Positions 43,228 to 51,544 of a DNA stretch of 64,000 nt are shown in pieces. Location: contig CAVQIT010000002.1 in the NCBI GenBank assembly GCA_963712655.1, forward strand, positions 186,001 through 250,000. Direction: 5' to 3'. The notes under the pieces are model-generated. The model saw only the letters and a program-made list of their open reading frames with translations, had not been told where the DNA came from and searched no databases. Source of the DNA: Pollutimonas sp963712655 (GTDB lineage: Bacteria > Pseudomonadota > Gammaproteobacteria > Burkholderiales > Burkholderiaceae_B). The position numbers and the translations under genes were made by a program. Numbering within the stretch: the stretch's first letter is position 1; each line of letters starts with the position of its first letter.

Positions 43228-44252
43228 AACCGACTTCCTCTCGTGTCATGCGGCGCTTGCTGAAAAGCGGCAGCATGGGGCTGGCCCTGCTTCTGTACAT
43301 CGCCATGTTCATTATTTACGTGCTGTACGAGCCCTCGTCGCTCAGTGTGTTCGGCATCACCAACTTGTTGAATAACACGGTGGTGCTGGCATTGGCGGCA
43401 GCTGGCCTGACATTTGTCATTCTGGGGGCGGAGTTCGATCTTTCCTCCGCGGGCGTCATTGCCATTACCAATGTAGTGGTCGCCACGTTAAGTACGACGA
43501 TGCCGGGCGGGGCGCTGTCCGCGCTGGTATTGTGCTGCGCCATCGGTTTGATCGTCGGTCTTGTCAATGGCTGGCTGGTCGCTTATGTTGGCCTGCAGTC
43601 GCTGGCCTGCACGCTGGGCACCATGATTATTTGCCAGGGCATCGCGCTGCTGATCCTGGCGGCGCCGGGGGGCGCGGTGGCGGACTTCATCATGGATGAA
43701 CTGACCGACGTGCTGTTCGGCGTCGTGCCCGTCTCGGCAGTGATTATCGCCGCCATCGGCCTGGCGTGGCTGTATTTCCGGCGCACGCGCATGGGTATCG
43801 CCTTGTACGCCGTGGGCACGGATGCCGATGCCGCGCGTTTGTCGGGCCTGAATGTCCAGGCTGCCAAGCTGTTCTCGTTCTGCGCGGCAGGCCTGTTTTA
43901 CGGCTTGGCAGGCTATATGCTCAGCGCCCAGATCGGCACAGGCGACCCTCGGGTGAGCAGTTCCTTTCTTTTGTTTGTCTTCGCGTCGGTAGCCATCGGC
44001 GGCACGGCGCTGACCGGCGGTGTCGGAGGGGTGATAGGCAGCCTGATCGGCGCCGGAATACTGACCATCATGCAAAAGATGCTGTTTGCGCTGGGGGTGG
44101 CCGAGTTCTACACCAATATTTTCAATGGGGCCGTGATGATAGTCGCTATCGTTCTTGGGAATGTGCCTTATTTGATCCAGGCTTATGTCAAGGCGATGGC
44201 CAAGCCTGCGAACGGGGGCCATCCTGCCATAGGGGCCGAGCATGCAAAGTAA
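43224..44252 (+). CDS. Sugar-type ABC transporter permease (RbsC-like), first copy
   Basis: 342 residues, about ten transmembrane segments with the BPD_transp_2 features LNNTVVLALAAAGLTFVILGAEFDLSSAGVI read in short pieces (for example LTFVILGAEFDLSSAG) and the cytoplasmic loop GTDADAARLSGLNVQAAK. It overlaps the ATPase upstream (ATGA) and the second permease downstream by 11 bp, so the two permeases are made together, probably as a heterodimer. Confidence 0.9.
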   Translation: MKPTSSRVMRRLLKSGSMGLALLLYIAMFIIYVLYEPSSLSVFGITNLLNNTVVLALAAAGLTFVILGAEFDLSSAGVIAITNVVVATLSTTMPGGALSALVLCCAIGLIVGLVNGWLVAYVGLQSLACTLGTMIICQGIALLILAAPGGAVADFIMDELTDVLFGVVPVSAVIIAAIGLAWLYFRRTRMGIALYAVGTDADAARLSGLNVQAAKLFSFCAAGLFYGLAGYMLSAQIGTGDPRVSSSFLLFVFASVAIGGTALTGGVGGVIGSLIGAGILTIMQKMLFALGVAEFYTNIFNGAVMIVAIVLGNVPYLIQAYVKAMAKPANGGHPAIGAEHAK

Positions 44253-45228
44253 GACCGATTCGACCGCCGGTGTCCGGTCCATGCCTCTGCTGAAGCCGGA
44301 AATGAAGACGGCGCTGGTGGTGCTGGCGGCCTCGGCGCTGCTGTTGATCGTCATGCGGCTGATCAATCCCGCGTTCGGTTCGATGGGGCAGTTGGCGGCC
44401 ATCATGGTTACGGCGATTTTCCTTGTCATTGCTTCGTTCGGGCAGGGGCTGGTCATATTGCTGGGCGGGGGCGGCATCGACCTTTCCATAGGCGTGGTCA
44501 TGAGCATCGCCGGCATGCTGATCGCCGGCCTGACCGGCGGCGCCGATGCGGCGCTGTGGTGGGCCGTGCCGCTTACACTGCTGTGCACGACCGCCATTGG
44601 CCTGTTCAACGGCGCGGGAATTGCCCTGCTCAACGTACCGCCCTTCATCATGACGCTGGCATCCAGCGCCATGTTTTTCGGAGTCGCCCTCGGGATGACA
44701 TCGGGCAGGGCGCAGCAGGCGGTCGCCCCGGCGCTGCAAAAGGTAATGAGCGGCCATTTCGGACCCATCCAGATACCCATTGTGCTGACCTTTGTTTTCG
44801 TAGTCTTTGCCGTGATTTTTCAGAACGGCACGGTGCATGGGCGCAAGCTTTATGCGGTGGGCAGCAACCCGGCGGCCGCGCGCATCGCGGGCCTGTCGAT
44901 TACCCGCCTGACCATCATTGTCTATGCCATCAGCGGCTTGTGCGCCGGCCTGGCGGGCTTGTTGCTGGCGGGCTATTCATCCAGCGCCACGCTGGTGATG
45001 GGCGACCCGTTTCTTTTGCCGACCATCGCCGCGGTAGTGATAGGCGGCGCCCGCATCAGCGGAGGCAAGGGAATTTACCTTGGCACTTTCGCCGGCGCCA
45101 TATTCCTGAGCACGCTGGCAACCGTCATCACGGTGCTCAGCCTGTCGCAGGGATGGCGCAATATCATCCAGGGCGCGATCATCATCATTGCGCTTGTTCT
45201 GCAAAGCCAGCAATGGAGAAGGCGATAG
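44242..45228 (+). CDS. Sugar-type ABC transporter permease (RbsC-like), second copy
   Basis: 328 residues. Same family as its neighbour: GQGLVILLGGGGIDLSIG near residue 75 and GSNPAAARIAGLSITR as the cytoplasmic loop. The start overlaps the first permease by 11 bp. Two distinct RbsC-like permeases plus one duplicated ATPase is a common layout for AI-2, purine-nucleoside and related transporters. The periplasmic binding protein follows 59 bp downstream. Confidence 0.9.
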   Translation: MQSKTDSTAGVRSMPLLKPEMKTALVVLAASALLLIVMRLINPAFGSMGQLAAIMVTAIFLVIASFGQGLVILLGGGGIDLSIGVVMSIAGMLIAGLTGGADAALWWAVPLTLLCTTAIGLFNGAGIALLNVPPFIMTLASSAMFFGVALGMTSGRAQQAVAPALQKVMSGHFGPIQIPIVLTFVFVVFAVIFQNGTVHGRKLYAVGSNPAAARIAGLSITRLTIIVYAISGLCAGLAGLLLAGYSSSATLVMGDPFLLPTIAAVVIGGARISGGKGIYLGTFAGAIFLSTLATVITVLSLSQGWRNIIQGAIIIIALVLQSQQWRRR

Positions 45229-45287
45229 CGCGGATGTGTTTGGCATGGGTAGGGCTTTGTTCAATTCAACCATTAAAGGGGCAACAG

Positions 45288-46529
45288 ATGAAAAATACAT
45301 ATCTGCATAAGAATGAGAGTGGCGGCCGCGGCGGAAAATGGCATTCCCTGCTGGCGGGACTGCTGCTGGCGGGGGTTTGCGCAACGCCCGCATTGGCGCA
45401 GGAAAAAGCCAAGGTCTACTTGAATATGAGTTATAGCGGCAATACTTGGCAGGCCGCCGCGGCCAACGGTATCAAGGCGCTGGCCTCGACGCCGCCCTAC
45501 AACGAACAAATCGAATTCAAGACAGTCATTTCGGGCACTGAAGTTCAGCGGCAGATTTCCGATCTGCAAAGCATGATTGCGTCGGGGGCCAAGGCGATTC
45601 TGTTTTATCCCTTGTCCGGCACGGCGCTCAACCGGGTGATCCGGCAGGGGTGCAAGCAGGGCGTCTTGATGGTCGCCTACGACAGCGGCGTTACCGAGCC
45701 CTGCGCCTATAACATCAATACCCTGACGGCGCGCTACGGTGCGAATGGTGCGCAATGGCTGGTCAACAAGCTGGGGGGCAAAGGCGAAATCATCTTCAAC
45801 CATGGCGTGGCCGGCACGGCATTGACCAAGCTGTACGATGAGCAGGCTTACAAGGTCTTTCGCCGTTATCCCGGCATCAAGATCGTAGGCGATTTCTATG
45901 GCAACTGGAATGACGCGACGTCGCAGGAAGAAATCTCGAAGATCCTGGCTGCCCATCCCAACGTCGATGGCATATGGACGGTGGATGGCACCTATGGTTC
46001 ATTGCAGGCGGTTCTAAAGAACCGCCCGGATCGGCTGGTGGCGATCGCCGGCCAGTCCAACAATGGCTTCCGCTTGATGATGGCCGATCCGGCCATGCAA
46101 GCCAAAGGCCTGGAAGGCTTGTCGTCCAGCCAGCCGCCATCGGTAGGCGGCTATGCATTCAAGCTGATGATGGAAATCCTGCAAGGCAAAAAGAAACTGA
46201 CGTCGCATAACGTCGAGTACCCGGTGGCCTGGCTTGAAAACAAGGACATCAAGGTATGCGCCGGCGATCTCTTTACCGATGGATGCAATGTTTTCCCGGG
46301 CGACAAGGTGGCCCCTTTGTTCCTGGATACGGCTCTTGACAGCAGCATGCTGCCGGAACTGTCGCTCAACAGTGTCAATACGGGCGAGCCCACGCCAGGC
46401 GCCACGATTCAGCCCTTGCCCGAGCCAAAATATGCCGATAATTTGCCTGACGTCAATTGCGAAAAGTGCAAGGCGCCGGCCGATTGGCTCGAACCAAACA
46501 GGCTTGCTCCCATACCTGTGCCGCAATAA
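45288..46529 (+). CDS. Periplasmic substrate-binding protein of the sugar-type ABC transporter
   Basis: 413 residues from the ATG at 45288 (AAAGGGGC upstream); the frame is open far upstream inside the permease. The signal peptide ends at CATPALAQE. The Peripla_BP_4 fold shows KVYLNMSYSGNTWQ, SGAKAILFYPLSGTAL, and GIWTVDGTYGSLQAVL in the second lobe. Two residues that are unusual for this family form a CEKC pair (about 391 and 394) near the C-terminus, within a 40-residue Pro-rich extension. The extension may bind metal or form a disulphide. Likely recognises the cyclic imide or amide metabolised by the downstream enzymes. Confidence 0.88.
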   Translation: MKNTYLHKNESGGRGGKWHSLLAGLLLAGVCATPALAQEKAKVYLNMSYSGNTWQAAAANGIKALASTPPYNEQIEFKTVISGTEVQRQISDLQSMIASGAKAILFYPLSGTALNRVIRQGCKQGVLMVAYDSGVTEPCAYNINTLTARYGANGAQWLVNKLGGKGEIIFNHGVAGTALTKLYDEQAYKVFRRYPGIKIVGDFYGNWNDATSQEEISKILAAHPNVDGIWTVDGTYGSLQAVLKNRPDRLVAIAGQSNNGFRLMMADPAMQAKGLEGLSSSQPPSVGGYAFKLMMEILQGKKKLTSHNVEYPVAWLENKDIKVCAGDLFTDGCNVFPGDKVAPLFLDTALDSSMLPELSLNSVNTGEPTPGATIQPLPEPKYADNLPDVNCEKCKAPADWLEPNRLAPIPVPQ

Positions 46530-46630
46530 CCGGCCTTGCAATCCGGCGGTTCCACAAGGCAATGCGGGCGGGACGCAATGGCGTTCCGCCGGCAAGGACA
46601 TGCTCGAAATTCAATCAAGGAATCAACAAA

Positions 46631-48010
46631 TTGAAGTCTTCCAAAGACCTATCCGATTATTCCGCCACGGCCTTGGGCGAACTCTTGGGCCGCGGCGAGA
46701 TCGATGCGGTGGAGTTGACCGAATATTTTATTGAACGTATTGGGACGCATGCGGACCCTGCTGTATTCATAGCCGGCAGTTTCGAACGCGCGCGCGCCGA
46801 GGCCGCGGAAAGCGCGGCGCGTTATCGCGCAGGCAAGCCCAGAGGCCCTTTGGACGGCGTTCCGGTCGCCTGGAAAGACGCCATCGATGTGGCGGGCTTT
46901 CCCACCACGGCGGGTTCGGCCATATACAGGCATGCCGCGCCTGTCCAGGCCGATGCCCCTGTCGTGGCGCATCTTGCGGCGGCCGGCATGGTAACACTGG
47001 GTAAAACCAATCTGACGGAATTCGCCTATTCGGCATTGGGCTTGAATCCGCATTTTGGCACGCCGCGCAATTCTCGCGCACATGATGTCGAGCGCGCGCC
47101 GGGCGGATCTTCCTCGGGGTCGGGCGTAGCGGTTGGAGCGGGCCTGGTGCCGGTCGCGATCGGCACGGATACCGGCGGCTCGGTCAGGGTGCCGGCCGCA
47201 TTCAATGGGGTGGTGGGATATAAAACATCCGAAGGCCGATACGACAAAACAGGCGTATTTCCATTGTCCCAGACACTTGATACGGTCGGGGTGCTGGCCC
47301 ATAGTGTTGCCGATTGTCTTCTTGTCGATCAGGCCATGCGTGGCTTGCCCGCGGGTCTGCCTGCGCGGCAAAGCCGGCAGGCTCTTGACGGCTTGACGCT
47401 GGTGGCGCCGGACAACGTGGCGATGGACGACTTGCAGCCCGAAGTCCAAAGCAATTTCATGGCGTCGCTCAAGCGGCTCGAAGAGGCCGGCGTGAAGGTG
47501 GTGTGGCGTAGCGTGCCGGAGCTCGACCGCTTGAAGGCGCTGGGCGAGGCCCATGGCAATATCGCCTCGGCCGAGGCTTATTGCTGGCATCACGATTTGC
47601 TGGAAAGCCCGCGCGGCTCAGAAATCGATCCCTTCGTGTTCAGGCGGATCATGGCGGCGAAAAATATGTCGGCCTATGATTTGTTGCGTTTGCAGCAAGA
47701 CCGCTTGCGCTTGCGCGCATCGCTGTGGTCATCGCTGGGCGATGTGGTGATAGCCATGCCGACTACGCCTCATGTCGCTCCGCCGGTGGCGCCGCTATGG
47801 GCGGATCTCGATTATTTCGCCGCCGTCAACGCAAAAACCATACGCAACACCATATGGGGCAATATGCTGAATGTCTGCGCGCTTGCCATACCGAACGGCG
47901 TGGGCGAAGGCCGGATGCCCACCAGCATTGCCTTTAATGCGCAGGGGGGCCGCGAAGACTATTTATTGAATCTGGGTTGTGCTTTGGGCAAGGTGGTGGC
48001 GCCGCTTTAA
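46631..48010 (+). CDS. Amidase-signature family amidase (candidate half-amidase)
   Basis: 459 residues with a TTG start at 46631. AAGGAA (46617-46622) is correctly spaced for it, and extension to 46457 would overlap the binding-protein gene. Catalytic residues: Lys in VAWKDAIDVAGFPT, Ser in GGSSSGSGVAVGAG and nucleophile Ser in GTDTGGSVRVPA. In cyclic-imide degradation the imidase opens the ring to a half-amide and an amidase then frees the dicarboxylate and ammonia. Its place before the imidase gene (103 bp) suits that second step. Confidence 0.88.
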   Translation: MKSSKDLSDYSATALGELLGRGEIDAVELTEYFIERIGTHADPAVFIAGSFERARAEAAESAARYRAGKPRGPLDGVPVAWKDAIDVAGFPTTAGSAIYRHAAPVQADAPVVAHLAAAGMVTLGKTNLTEFAYSALGLNPHFGTPRNSRAHDVERAPGGSSSGSGVAVGAGLVPVAIGTDTGGSVRVPAAFNGVVGYKTSEGRYDKTGVFPLSQTLDTVGVLAHSVADCLLVDQAMRGLPAGLPARQSRQALDGLTLVAPDNVAMDDLQPEVQSNFMASLKRLEEAGVKVVWRSVPELDRLKALGEAHGNIASAEAYCWHHDLLESPRGSEIDPFVFRRIMAAKNMSAYDLLRLQQDRLRLRASLWSSLGDVVIAMPTTPHVAPPVAPLWADLDYFAAVNAKTIRNTIWGNMLNVCALAIPNGVGEGRMPTSIAFNAQGGREDYLLNLGCALGKVVAPL

Positions 48011-48113
48011 CCGCGGTATCGGCATGCCGGGCAGGATAGTGTGCCGCATGGCAGGGTATGGGTAAGCGGCAATGCCGTGTTTTTGATTCATTACAAATTT
48101 GGAGATTACTTTC

Positions 48114-48998
48114 ATGGCTAAAGAAATTTTGTGCGGTTTCGGGGTCGATGTGGATGCTGTCGCCGGTTGGCTGGGCTCCTACGGCGGCGAGGATTCCCCC
48201 GACGATATTTCCCGCGGGCTGTTCTCCGGCGAGGTGGGGTCGCCGCGCCTGCTCAAGCTGTTCAAGCAGTTCGGCATCAAGACCACCTGGTTCATTCCCG
48301 GCCATTCTATCGAAACGTTTCCCGAGCAAATGCAGGCGGTGGTCGAGGCCGGCCACGAAGTCGGCATGCATGGGTATTCGCACGAAAACCCGATTGCAAT
48401 GACGCCCCAGCAAGAAGAGGACGTCATGGATAAAAGCATAGAGCTCATCACCAAGCTGTCCGGAAAACGGCCGACGGGCTATGTGGCGCCCTGGTGGGAA
48501 TTCAGCAATGTGACCAATGAATTGCTGCTGAAGAAAGGCATCAAGTACGACCACAGTTTGATGCATCACGACTTCCAGCCATACCGGGTGCGCGTAGGCG
48601 ATACATGGACCAAAATCGATTTCACCAAGAAAGCCCATGAATGGATGAAGCCTTTGGTGCGCGGCAAGGAAACATCGTTGATCGAAATTGCGGGCAACTG
48701 GTATCTGGACGACTTGCCTCCGATGATGTTCATCAAGAAATCCCCCAACAGCCATGGGTTCGTCAACCCGCGCGATATCGAGCAAATGTGGCGCGATCAA
48801 TTCGATTGGGTCTATCGGGAATATGATTATGCGGTGTTTCCGATCACCATCCACCCCGATGTCTCGGGCCGTCCCCAGGTATTGTTGATGCTTGAACGTC
48901 TATTTGAATATATCAACGGCCATGCCGGCGTGAAGTTCGTGACCATGGATGAAATGGCCAACGATTACGACAAGCGTTTCCCATGGCAGGCCAAGTAG
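48114..48998 (+). CDS. Cyclic-imide hydrolase (imidase), polysaccharide-deacetylase/PuuE fold
   Basis: 294 residues, the length of the bacterial imidases of this fold. It begins MAKEILCGFGVDVDAVAGWL with the Asp-x-Asp metal site (12, 14), then GSYGGEDSPDDISRGLFSGE, IKTTWFIPGHS, and the paired His 86 and His 90 in GMHGYSHENP; TIHPDVSGRP is near the C-terminus. Imidases of this type hydrolyse succinimide, maleimide and related rings, and allantoinase PuuE shares the fold. TGGAGA precedes the ATG. I call it imidase from the GEDS and RGLFSGE segments and context; a PuuE-type allantoinase or another deacetylase is possible. Confidence 0.8.
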   Translation: MAKEILCGFGVDVDAVAGWLGSYGGEDSPDDISRGLFSGEVGSPRLLKLFKQFGIKTTWFIPGHSIETFPEQMQAVVEAGHEVGMHGYSHENPIAMTPQQEEDVMDKSIELITKLSGKRPTGYVAPWWEFSNVTNELLLKKGIKYDHSLMHHDFQPYRVRVGDTWTKIDFTKKAHEWMKPLVRGKETSLIEIAGNWYLDDLPPMMFIKKSPNSHGFVNPRDIEQMWRDQFDWVYREYDYAVFPITIHPDVSGRPQVLLMLERLFEYINGHAGVKFVTMDEMANDYDKRFPWQAK

Positions 48999-49032
48999 GC
49001 GGCGGCTTGCTTCATCTTTGCAAGGAATAGCC

Positions 49033-49350
49033 ATGTGCGGGTTATGCGGCATACTGGGAGACGACAGGCACTGGGCAGATTTATGGCCTTTGGCCGATGC
49101 CGACGAGCTTGCGCGCATTCATCGCAACGAACGTCAACGCCGGGTTAAATACCTGAATCGGGTGCTGGGCGCGTTTTCGTGTTCCGTTTCGGATTGGCAA
49201 GGCAGCAAATACCAGCTCAGCACCTTTACCGGGAAAACCGAGCTGGTCGATAACTTGACTCAGCTGTGGGATTGCGTCGAACGCCTCAGCGGCTGCCCGG
49301 CGGATCCTTTATCCGAGCGGGTGCTCGATCGTCTTCGGTCAACCGCATGA
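49033..49350 (+). CDS. Small Cys-rich protein opening MCGLCG, partner of a CobW GTPase
   Basis: 105 residues. AAGGAATAG precedes the ATG at 49033 and the stop overlaps the next gene start (ATGA), so it is translated with cobW. It begins MCGLCGILGDDRHW: Cys 2 after the start Met is the nucleophile position of class II glutamine amidotransferases, but the protein is far too short for that fold and the second Cys forms CxxC. Further cysteines lie at 50, 81 and 88. The middle is strongly basic (HRNERQRRVKYLNRVL) and the rest amphipathic helix. Not recognised as a named family. A metal-binding partner or client of CobW is my best inference. Confidence 0.7.
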   Translation: MCGLCGILGDDRHWADLWPLADADELARIHRNERQRRVKYLNRVLGAFSCSVSDWQGSKYQLSTFTGKTELVDNLTQLWDCVERLSGCPADPLSERVLDRLRSTA

Positions 49351-50450
49351 GCAGCGGCGCCGGCACCGATGCCCGGCTTCCCGTCAATGTGTTGACGGGA
49401 TTCCTGGGCAGCGGCAAAACCACCTTGCTCAAGCGTTTGCTGGGTAGCGATGCTTTTTCCAATTGCGCGGTGCTGATCAATGAACTGGGCGAAATAGGCC
49501 TGGATCATCAATTGCTCGATCATGTCGATCAAGAAACCATCGTGCTGCAGAACGGTTGTATTTGCTGCGGCATCCGCGATGACCTCGAGCGCGCTTTGCT
49601 CAGCCTGCACGACAAGCGCGACCGGGGGATACTGCTGCCGTTTGACCGCGTCATTATTGAAACTACGGGGCTGGCCGATCCGGTTCCTGTTTTGAACACG
49701 GTTATCGGCAATCAGGTGTTGCGCCATCATTTCCGCATCGGCACGGTGGTGGCTACCGTGGACGCGGTCAATGGCCTGCGGCAGTTGGAAAGCCAGCCCG
49801 AGTCAGTCCGGCAGGTTGCCATTGCCGACCGGCTGGTCATAAGCAAGGCCGATTTGGCCGACGCCCGGCAGGTAGAGGCCTTGCGCGCCGCGTTGGCGCA
49901 TGTCAATCCGTCCGCCCGGATCGTGACGTCGCATAACGACGCCGGCGAAGCCGATGTTTTGCTTGCGCAAGATACTGATGAGGCAAGCAGGCAGCAGGAA
50001 GTGCGGCAATGGTTCTATGCCCAGCCCGCGGCGCGTTCCAGTGCGCACCCGGAGCCGCTGTTTGGCATCGTGGGGAAACGTTTGGGTCCCAGCCACAAGG
50101 TGGGCATCAGTACCGTATCGCTGGTGTTCGACCAGCCTCTGGATTGGGTTGCTTTCGGTATCTGGTTCAGCATGCTGCTGCATAAACACGGCGATACTAT
50201 CTTGCGCGCCAAGGGCATTCTTAATGTGCTGGGCTGCGATCTTCCCGCTGTCGTGCATGGGGTGCAGCATCTGATGCATCCGCCGGTGCACTTGAACGCC
50301 TGGCCGAGCGATGACCGCTGTTCGCGTCTGGTGCTGATCGGCCACTTGCCGCCGGCCCGGCAGTTGCGGGAGTCGCTTGAGCTATTCAATATGCCGGTAC
50401 GTGCAGCCGAAGGGGCGGGGCCGGTTGCGCGAGACGCCGCAGCTTATTGA
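49347..50450 (+). CDS. CobW-family (G3E) GTPase, putative metallochaperone
   Basis: 367 residues from the ATG at 49347, which overlaps the previous stop. Walker A LTGFLGSGKTTLL (about 16-28), CxCC in LQNGCICCGIRDD (about 66-78), IIETTGLADPVPV and the guanine motif ISKAD, then a C-terminal CobW_C domain. A client among the metal-dependent hydrolases of this cluster, first the imidase, is plausible. It converges with gntR, overlapping it by 7 bp at the 3' end. It is about 40 to 45 percent alike by eye in the shared motifs to the paralogue at 15.7 kb. Confidence 0.88.
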   Translation: MSSGAGTDARLPVNVLTGFLGSGKTTLLKRLLGSDAFSNCAVLINELGEIGLDHQLLDHVDQETIVLQNGCICCGIRDDLERALLSLHDKRDRGILLPFDRVIIETTGLADPVPVLNTVIGNQVLRHHFRIGTVVATVDAVNGLRQLESQPESVRQVAIADRLVISKADLADARQVEALRAALAHVNPSARIVTSHNDAGEADVLLAQDTDEASRQQEVRQWFYAQPAARSSAHPEPLFGIVGKRLGPSHKVGISTVSLVFDQPLDWVAFGIWFSMLLHKHGDTILRAKGILNVLGCDLPAVVHGVQHLMHPPVHLNAWPSDDRCSRLVLIGHLPPARQLRESLELFNMPVRAAEGAGPVARDAAAY

Positions 50451-51211
50451 AGCATGTTGTCCAGCCTTGAGTCGGCCGCCGGCAGCGGCTTGGTTTTTTT
50501 TGCGCCGGGCTTGATGGCGCGTTTCGATTTATGCGCCGGATCATGATTTTCGTCGTCGGCGGCGGCCAAGGTATGCAGCAAGGTGGACTTGGATGCCTGA
50601 ATATGAGTGCGCATGGCGGCCCCGGCTTTTTCGCTATCGTTGGCGATCAGGGCGGAAAGCAGTGCTTTGTGCTCCTGGTGCGCTCCTGCAAAGCGCGTTA
50701 CGTCTCTTGATATGATGCTGATGAGCAGCCTGAATTGGCCCTCGATGATTTCGCCGATGCGCAGCGCCAGCGAATTGCCCACCGAAGCCCAGATGACACG
50801 GTGAAACGCCAGGTCGTTTTCGGCGAAGCTGGCCGAGTTTTTTTGTTTGACCGCCTGGTCCATGGCGGCCAGCAAATCGCTCAACTGCCGTTTTATCTTG
50901 TCGTCCGCTTTCGGCGCCAGCAAGCGTGCCATCAATACTTCGAATTCTTCCCTGACGGCAAATACTTCTTCAATATTTTCGGCGCTCATTTGCGGAACCG
51001 AATAACCGCGGCGCGGCGAATAAATCGCCAGTCCTTCGCGTTCGAGCGCGGACAGCGCTTCGTGTATGGGAGTCGTCGATAATTGCAGCATATCGGCCAG
51101 GTTCGCCACGATAAGGCGGGAACCCGGAGCAAGCTGCCCATCCAATATTTGCTGGCGCAGCTCGTGGTAAATCTCTTTGCTGAGCGTCATTCTTTTTGTA
51201 AGTTTATTCAT
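50444..51211 (-). CDS. GntR-family regulator with FCD domain
   Basis: 255 residues. Winged helix at about 10-75 (LADMLQLSTTPIHEALSAL then GLAIYSPRRGYSV); FCD domain at about 80-215. The C-terminal 40 residues are Lys/Ala-rich and polar, an odd extension for the family. MTLSKE (51190) is a possible second start. It faces the operon at 41.6-50.5 kb, and its own upstream region carries the inverted copy of the motif found before that operon, so it is the likely local repressor. Starting near a weak ribosome site. Confidence 0.88.
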   Translation of the reverse strand: MNKLTKRMTLSKEIYHELRQQILDGQLAPGSRLIVANLADMLQLSTTPIHEALSALEREGLAIYSPRRGYSVPQMSAENIEEVFAVREEFEVLMARLLAPKADDKIKRQLSDLLAAMDQAVKQKNSASFAENDLAFHRVIWASVGNSLALRIGEIIEGQFRLLISIISRDVTRFAGAHQEHKALLSALIANDSEKAGAAMRTHIQASKSTLLHTLAAADDENHDPAHKSKRAIKPGAKKTKPLPAADSRLDNMLQ

Positions 51212-51283
51212 AAAGGGATTTACCTGTGCCGGGCAGCGGCAGTTGGTGATGCCTGCGTTTTTATCGGCTTGCTGGTTTAAATA

Positions 51284-51298
51284 TAATATATAGTATAT
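51284..51298. promoter_or_regulatory. AT-rich motif before gntR, inverted copy of the 41552 motif
   Basis: TAATATATAGTATAT; its complement, ATATACTATATATTA, matches 41552-41566 at 13 of 15 positions. It lies 73 bp upstream of the gntR start, with a palindrome TATATA-G-TATATA inside. The rest of the 51212-51544 gap has only the inverted repeat listed below. Confidence 0.45.
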
Positions 51299-51481
51299 AA
51301 CAATGGATCAGGCCATGTCGCTGGGCGCCGGCCAGGCCGGACACGTCCATTTCAGCCCGATAGCGTCAATAATTTTCAATCGATTCAATAAGGAAACCGG
51401 GATATAGCCGCGCGCGTCAAGTGATGCGCCTGGTGGCAGGCGCCTAGCCGGTAGCCGTTTTCCAAAAAGGCGTAACGCCGC

Positions 51482-51513
51482 TGCCGGATTGGCGCCGCCT
51501 GCGCAATCCGGCA
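51482..51513. repeat. Inverted repeat after the DUF4153 gene
   Basis: TGCCGGATTG (51482-51491) and CAATCCGGCA (51504-51513) form a perfect 10-bp stem with a 12-nt loop, 32 bp past the DUF4153 gene end (minus strand). No T-run follows closely, so it is a transcript-end hairpin or Rho-assisted terminator rather than a clean intrinsic one. Confidence 0.5.
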
Positions 51514-51544
51514 ACACTGCCGGCGCTGTGCGTACGCCGTTGCG

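Noticed and set aside
48949..49032. N-terminal extension of the MCGLCG protein into the imidase gene
   Set aside because: It overlaps the imidase 3' end, while AAGGAATAG sits correctly before the ATG at 49033.
49033..49350. Calling the MCGLCG protein an asparagine synthase or glutamine amidotransferase
   Set aside because: Only the first six residues match; at 105 residues there is no room for the Ntn fold and no second motif.
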